From CALVUJ01 sp045128835 (GTDB lineage: Bacteria; Bacillota_I; Bacilli_A; RFN20; DUOF01), in assembly GCA_045128835.1 (NCBI GenBank), contig JBGVRX010000011.1:1-64000 (forward strand): a DNA stretch of 64,000 bases, given 5' to 3'. The position numbers and the translations under genes were made by a program. This document shows positions 59,764 to 64,000 of the stretch, piece by piece (within the stretch, counting starts at the first letter, position 1; each line of letters starts with the position of its first letter). The notes beneath the pieces were generated by a model. The model was not told where the DNA came from. It saw only the letters and a list, made by a program, of their open reading frames with translations, and did no database searches.

Positions 59764-61503
59764 CTATTTGTTGATAGAAATATGTAATTCTTTTAATTGA
59801 CGTTCTCCGACAACATTTGGCGCTTCACTCATTGGACATACTGCACTTGCGTTTTTAGGGAAAGCAATAACATCTCTGATATTATCTGTATTAGTTAATA
59901 ACATTACTAATCTATCTAATCCAAATGCTAGTCCACCATGAGGAGGAGTACCATACTTTAATGCTTCAACAAAGAAGCCAAATTTAGTATTAATATCTTC
60001 TTCAGTTAATTCTAGTGCTTTAAACACTGTTTCTTGAATCTTTTGATCGTGAATTCTTATAGAACCTCCACCTGCTTCATAACCATTAATAACGATATCG
60101 TATGCTTTAGAATAGCAGTTAGCTTGGTCATTTAACAATTTAGCTTCATCTCCATCTTTAGGGCTAGTAAATGGATGGTGACAAGAAACATATCTCTTTT
60201 CTTCTTCACTATATTCAAATGTAGGGAAATCTGTTACCCATAACATTTTGTAATCATTTTCTTTAATTAAATTTAAATCTCTGGCAAGTTTACATCTTAA
60301 AGCACCTAAACTAGTTTTTACTATATTCTTTTTATCTGCAACAAATAAAACTAAGTCTTCATTTTCTAAACCTAATTTTTCTTTTAAAGCGCTAACTTCT
60401 GTTTCACTTAAAACTTTAGCAATACTTCCAGTTAATTCTTCACCAATTTTTAAAGTAGCCAAACCACTTGCTCTATAAGTTTTCGCATATTCTGTTAATT
60501 TATCTAAATCTTTTCTAGAGTATTTACTAGCAACACCTTTAACAACTAAACAGTTAATTAAACCGCCATTATTTAAAACATTGCTGAACACACTGAATTC
60601 TGTATTTTTAAAGATTTCACTAACTTCATTAATCTTCATTTCAAATCTTAAGTCTGGTTTATCACTACCATAATCATTAATTGCATCATCATATTTCATA
60701 CGCATTAAAGGTAATTTAACATCTACATTTTTAATATTTTTAAAGATTCTTGCAACTAAAGATTCTGCTAATGTCATAACATCATTTTCTTCAACGAAAC
60801 TCATCTCAATATCAATTTGAGTAAACTCAGGTTGACGGTCTGCTCTTAAATCTTCATCTCTAAAACATTTTGCTATTTGGAAATATTTATCCATTCCTCC
60901 AACCATTAATAGTTGTTTAAATAATTGAGGAGATTGAGGTAATGCATAAAATTTACCTTTATTAACTCTACTTGGAACTAAATAATCTCTAGCACCTTCA
61001 GGAGTAGACTTACACAAAATAGGAGTCTCTACCTCTACAAACCCAACTTCATCTAAAAACTTTCTTGTTTCCATACAAACTTTATGTCTAATCATAAGTT
61101 CATTTTGAATAGATGGTCTTCTTAAATCTAAATAACGATATTTAAGTCTAGTATCTTCTAAAGCATCAGTTTCATCTGCGATTATAAAAGGTGGAAGTTT
61201 AGCTTCGCTTATAACTTTTACATTACTTACTTCTATCTCAATATCTCCAGTTTCCATTTTAGGATTCTTTGCTTGTCTTTCTACAACTTTACCTTCTACT
61301 TGAATTACATATTCATTTCTAATATTACTCAAAATATCACTAAACTCATTACCAAATACTAATTGAGTAATACCATATCTATCTCTTAAGTCGATAAAAA
61401 CTAAATTACCAAAATTTCTTTTTTTAGCAACCCATCCTGCAAGTGTAACTAATTCACCTACATTATTAATTCTTAATTCACCATTTGTTTTACTTCTATA
61501 CAT
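59764..61503 (-). CDS. aspS: Aspartyl-tRNA synthetase
   Basis: The ~579-residue bacterial-type AspRS has an OB-fold anticodon domain (~1-110), class II core with KCFRDEDLRADRQPEF (motif 2, ~210-225), the GAD insertion and motif 3 in HGGLAFGLDRLVMLL. It charges tRNA-Asp. The start is ATG 61503 after GGGAGG; the longer frame to 61533 overlaps the hisS-like stop. It follows the hisS-like gene by 13 bases, so both should be controlled by the upstream T-box. Structured RNA copy B lies right after its stop. Confidence 0.96.
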   Translation of the reverse strand: MYRSKTNGELRINNVGELVTLAGWVAKKRNFGNLVFIDLRDRYGITQLVFGNEFSDILSNIRNEYVIQVEGKVVERQAKNPKMETGDIEIEVSNVKVISEAKLPPFIIADETDALEDTRLKYRYLDLRRPSIQNELMIRHKVCMETRKFLDEVGFVEVETPILCKSTPEGARDYLVPSRVNKGKFYALPQSPQLFKQLLMVGGMDKYFQIAKCFRDEDLRADRQPEFTQIDIEMSFVEENDVMTLAESLVARIFKNIKNVDVKLPLMRMKYDDAINDYGSDKPDLRFEMKINEVSEIFKNTEFSVFSNVLNNGGLINCLVVKGVASKYSRKDLDKLTEYAKTYRASGLATLKIGEELTGSIAKVLSETEVSALKEKLGLENEDLVLFVADKKNIVKTSLGALRCKLARDLNLIKENDYKMLWVTDFPTFEYSEEEKRYVSCHHPFTSPKDGDEAKLLNDQANCYSKAYDIVINGYEAGGGSIRIHDQKIQETVFKALELTEEDINTKFGFFVEALKYGTPPHGGLAFGLDRLVMLLTNTDNIRDVIAFPKNASAVCPMSEAPNVVGERQLKELHISINK

Positions 61504-61516
61504 TTTTATTCCTCCC

Positions 61517-62584
61517 TTAATGATGATGTTCATCTATACTTTCTAAATCTTTAATAAAATCTTTAAACAAAACTGTACTTTGTTGTTTGCTTAATGAATT
61601 TCTAACTTTAATTGTTTGCTTCTTTATGTCTTCTTCCTCAATTATTAATGAATATGTAACATTAACACGATCCATTAAATCATCTAAACGCTTTAAATCA
61701 TACTCTTTGTAATGAATTTCTACGACAGCCCCTAACTCTCTTAAAATTTCACTTACATACAATGCATATTCAAAACATTTATCATTTACAGGTATGATGT
61801 AAAAATCTACTTCTTCTTTAAAATCAGGGAATATTTCTTGTTCATCCATTAATTTGATTAGTTTTTCAAAGTTTATTTGGCTACCAATACAATCAATTAA
61901 AACATTGCCAATTGTATCAATAAGACTATCATATCTTCCTCCAACAATTACTGCTTCATAATTATCGATATCAATATTATAAGCAATACCCGTGTAGTAC
62001 TCTTTTAAAACAAGATTATCAGCTTCTTCATAATTAACCCCTAAGTTCTCTAAGGTTTCTTTAATAGTCTCATAATAATCTTCATCTGCACCTACATTTT
62101 TAATTTTCAAATTATAGCCATTTAAACCCAAGAAATTAACTATTCTTAAACTTAAAAGAATATTCTCTATATCTAGGTAAGGAGACTTTTCGCCAATACA
62201 TTCAAAGCCAAATTCAAAATGACTAGCTTTAGAAGATTCTTTCTTATTATATTGATATACTTCCTTTAAATACATAAGTTTTAGAGGCAAACTCTTATCT
62301 ACATAAAGTTTACTCTCTACGACACTTCTTAAAGTTGATATTGAACTATCATAATTTAATGAAGCATCATTAGTAAATCTTCCTTCTATAGTAAACAATC
62401 TATTTTCAATATCTTCTTCATAGCAAGCCTTAAACAAATTACTTTCTTCAATACAAGAAGTTTGAACCATCTTATAACCATATACATTACTTACTTCCTC
62501 TATTGTATCCTTTAAAAACATATACCTTTTATAATCAGCAGGCATCAAATCTTTAAATCCTCTGCATAACTTATATTTGCTCAT
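61517..62584 (-). CDS. HisRS-like protein in the hisS position, catalytic residues apparently missing
   Basis: The ~355-residue protein keeps the class II HisRS frame: CRGFKDLMPADYKRY at the start, YYTGIAYNI and VGGRYDSL in the core, and a C-terminal anticodon-type domain (VDFYIIPVNDKCFEYALYVS). It is ~65 residues shorter than usual. The motif 2 Arg-Glu (FRxERPQ) reads VYQYNKKES, the LVRGLDYY Arg reads LVLKEYY, and RPEGT reads NYDSS. These are the ATP- and histidine-binding residues, so it may not charge tRNA. It resembles HisZ-like pseudoenzymes but keeps the anticodon domain. It ends in three His codons. The start ATG 62584 is chosen by the ribosome site; longer frames run into the T-box. 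Confidence 0.8.
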   Translation of the reverse strand: MSKYKLCRGFKDLMPADYKRYMFLKDTIEEVSNVYGYKMVQTSCIEESNLFKACYEEDIENRLFTIEGRFTNDASLNYDSSISTLRSVVESKLYVDKSLPLKLMYLKEVYQYNKKESSKASHFEFGFECIGEKSPYLDIENILLSLRIVNFLGLNGYNLKIKNVGADEDYYETIKETLENLGVNYEEADNLVLKEYYTGIAYNIDIDNYEAVIVGGRYDSLIDTIGNVLIDCIGSQINFEKLIKLMDEQEIFPDFKEEVDFYIIPVNDKCFEYALYVSEILRELGAVVEIHYKEYDLKRLDDLMDRVNVTYSLIIEEEDIKKQTIKVRNSLSKQQSTVLFKDFIKDLESIDEHHH

Positions 62585-62604
62585 TCTCATTCTCCTTTCC
62601 AAAC

Positions 62605-62842
62605 AAAAAAAGTCCCTATTTAACAAATAGGAACTTGAAATTTCATACAAGCGGTACCATCCTAATTTATAGATTTCTCTATACACTTAATTGACTATTA
62701 ACGCTAGTTACACGAAAATGGATACTCAATTCCCCATTTTTCTTCCAGAGTGTCCCAACTAGTTCAGTAATAAGTGCTTTCACCTAACCACTCTCTCTTA
62801 CAATTACCTACCTAATCTTCTTTCCTTCATTAGATTTACCCT
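62605..62842 (-). promoter_or_regulatory. T-box leader of hisS-like/aspS operon
   Basis: The 5' part (~62840-62745) has Stem I features, including GUAAU/AUUAC, AGUG/CACU and a GGUGAAA distal loop, then CUCUGGAAG. The T-box sequence AGGATGGTACCGC is at 62663-62651 and a terminator with T-run at 62635-62605. Uncharged tRNA would stabilise antitermination. Near the base of Stem I is GACAC (62754-62750), in which Asp GAC and His CAC overlap; the other possible specifier is CUA in GAACUAG. I cannot decide without modelling. Confidence 0.9.
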
Positions 62843-62845
62843 TAT

Positions 62846-62873
62846 ATTTTATCATGTATTTTTCTTTTGTCTA
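62846..62873 (-). promoter_or_regulatory. Promoter of T-box operon
   Basis: TAGACA (62873-62868), 16 bases, TAAAAT (62851-62846) on the minus strand is a fair sigma-A match and places the start just ahead of the T-box leader. Confidence 0.55.
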
Positions 62874-62878
62874 CTATT

Positions 62879-64000
62879 TTAATTTTTATTTTTTATCTCT
62901 TTGTAATAATCATAATTACCATTATATACAGTTAAATTACCATTATTAAACTCTACAACCTTGTCTGCGAATTTATTAATAAAATATCTATCGTGTGAAA
63001 CAAAGATAAATGTTCCTTTAAATCCCTCTACAGCCCTCTCGAGAACTTCTTTTGTCGAGATATCAATATGATTCGTAGGCTCATCAAAAATAAGACAATT
63101 AACCTTACTTTGAAGCAATATTGCAAGTTTTAGTCTAACCCTTTCTCCACCTGATAAATTTTTAATAAATTTATTTACATCCTCTTTAAAAAAGTGAAAA
63201 CTAGCTAATATTGCCCTGCTTTTCTGTTCATCTAAACAAGTTTCATTTTTAAAATAATCTAAAACCTTAACTTTTTCTCCATCAAAAGTAATTACTTGTG
63301 GCAAATAGCCTATATTTACACTTGGCCCAATGGAAAAATTGCCTAAATATTCTAAATCGCTCACACCTAAAACAACTTTAAGGAATGTTGACTTTCCACT
63401 TCCATTATCTCCAATAAAAGCCACTTTTTCTCTTGATTTTATTATCAGCGAAACATCGTCTAATATTAAATCACCATTAGGTTTCATAACACTTAAGTTT
63501 TCTGATTTTAGAACTATTTCGCTTCCTCTTTTAGTCTCATTAAAGTCTACAACCAATTCTCTTTGTTCTTTGGGCTTTTCTACTTTTCTTTCTAAGATTC
63601 TATTTAAACTAGTTTGCAACGCTTTTGCCCTATTACATAATGTTGAACTGTTTGTTGCCATTCCTCTTTCGGAAAAATATTTAATTTGTTCTTGCAAACG
63701 CTTTATAACTATCTGTTGATTTTTATAGTCTGATAGTTGTTTTTGAAATTCTTTTTCCCTTTCAACTAAATAACCACTGTAATTTGTGTTGTAAACTTTA
63801 GCTTCTATATCACTTAAATCTAGTATTTTAGAAGACATTTTATCTAAAAAATATCTGTCATGAGAAACAATAACGCAAGCCCCTTTAAAACTTTTTATGT
63901 ACTTTTCTAACCATTCAACCCTAGAAATATCTAAATGGTTTGTAGGTTCATCCAAAAGCAATAAATCCGGTTTTAAAAGAAGAACTTTTGCTAGTTGAAC
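62879..64000 (-). CDS. ABC-F family ATPase, C-terminal part (runs off right edge)
   Basis: The frame is open to the right edge, so only about 373 C-terminal residues are present. It begins in the first ATPase domain just before its Walker B (LLLLDEPTNHLD). A charged linker with QLSDYKNQQIVIKRLQEQIK follows, then a complete second ATPase domain with GDNGSGKSTFL, NLSGGERVRLKLAIL and LIFDEPTNHID. There are no membrane helices, which is typical of ABC-F translation factors such as EttA/Uup/YdiF that act on the ribosome; some give antibiotic resistance. Subfamily cannot be set without the N-terminus. Confidence 0.93.
   Translation of the reverse strand, partial: VQLAKVLLLKPDLLLLDEPTNHLDISRVEWLEKYIKSFKGACVIVSHDRYFLDKMSSKILDLSDIEAKVYNTNYSGYLVEREKEFQKQLSDYKNQQIVIKRLQEQIKYFSERGMATNSSTLCNRAKALQTSLNRILERKVEKPKEQRELVVDFNETKRGSEIVLKSENLSVMKPNGDLILDDVSLIIKSREKVAFIGDNGSGKSTFLKVVLGVSDLEYLGNFSIGPSVNIGYLPQVITFDGEKVKVLDYFKNETCLDEQKSRAILASFHFFKEDVNKFIKNLSGGERVRLKLAILLQSKVNCLIFDEPTNHIDISTKEVLERAVEGFKGTFIFVSHDRYFINKFADKVVEFNNGNLTVYNGNYDYYKEIKNKN

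Noticed and set aside
62584..62686. N-terminal extension of the HisRS-like protein (start at 62686)
   Set aside because: The extension overlaps the T-box terminator and antiterminator, lacks a ribosome site, and adds residues absent from the family. The ATG at 62584 has AAAGGAG in place.
1..64000. Mycoplasma-type genetic code (TGA = Trp)
   Set aside because: Genes here stop at TGA (for example at 2598-2600 and the NUDIX gene), and Trp is encoded by TGG in conserved proteins, so the standard bacterial code fits.
1..64000. CRISPR arrays, tRNA genes, insertion sequences
   Set aside because: I looked for regularly spaced repeats, tRNA-like GTTCGAATC segments and transposase motifs and found none convincing.

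Overview
The window looks like a chromosomal segment of an AT-rich, endospore-forming member of the Bacilli, probably an uncultured gut lineage near Erysipelotrichales or the RF39-like clades. Four things support this. Base composition is very low in GC. TGA is a normal stop and TGG encodes Trp, so this is not a Mollicutes-type code. Spore-associated genes are present: gerQ, two CotF-like genes, yqfC/yqfD, a YqfQ-like gene and a collagen-like surface protein. Gene order also follows Bacillus-type blocks: yqfC-yqfD ... ybeY-cdd-era-recO-glyQS-dnaG-rpoD-trmK, then yqfQ-cshB-nfo-yqfT, then a sigma factor next to rpmG. No tRNA, rRNA, transposase or CRISPR array was seen. Exact taxonomy is inference.

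Layout. Bases 1-3830 are accessory. A large RHS/DNRLRE-like surface protein runs off the left edge. A small sigma-region-4-like regulator is bracketed by 37-bp inverted repeats. A divergent three-gene cassette encodes a membrane/coiled-coil protein and two appendage-like proteins. Bases 3.8-21.5 kb carry an RNase J2-like protein, a HExxH metallopeptidase-like protein, superoxide reductase, methyltransferases, GNAT acetyltransferases, a peptidoglycan amidase-like protein that seems to lack zinc ligands, a NUDIX and an HD hydrolase, a tandem pair of secreted C39-like proteins, a PLP lyase, and an EF-P gene next to an SDR reductase. Bases 21.5-29.8 kb hold clpB behind two CIRCE operators, ung, uppP, a patatin, ychF and a spore-coat cluster (cotF-like x2, a candidate RNA, gerQ). 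Bases 29.8-42.8 kb hold AlkD-like, thioredoxin-like, HIT, DUF1540, collagen-like, RtcB, WYL, ComEC-type MBL, cysS, a second EF-P with Arg at the loop tip, a heterodimeric ABC exporter and a glyoxalase-II-like hydrolase. Bases 42.8-62.8 kb are the core information-processing block. An ABC-F ATPase runs off the right edge.

The main unexplained signal is a pair of paralogous structured RNAs (30927-31105 + and 59533-59718 -). They share long conserved blocks, show compensatory changes in two helices, and each has its own terminator. One lies directly downstream of aspS. I do not recognise the family with confidence. A third candidate RNA lies between the cotF-like genes and gerQ. The second notable signal is the gene in the hisS position, behind a T-box and upstream of aspS: it keeps the HisRS architecture but appears to lack the catalytic arginines.

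Functionally, most genes are housekeeping: tRNA charging, replication and transcription initiation, ribosome and RNA maturation, base-excision repair and cell-wall lipid recycling. They are interspersed with late-sporulation and envelope genes. Regulation visible in the sequence includes HrcA/CIRCE at clpB, a T-box at hisS-aspS, a possible sigma-K promoter at the collagen-like gene, and many Rho-independent terminators. Several starts were moved inward from the longest frame to an ATG with a well-placed Shine-Dalgarno sequence.
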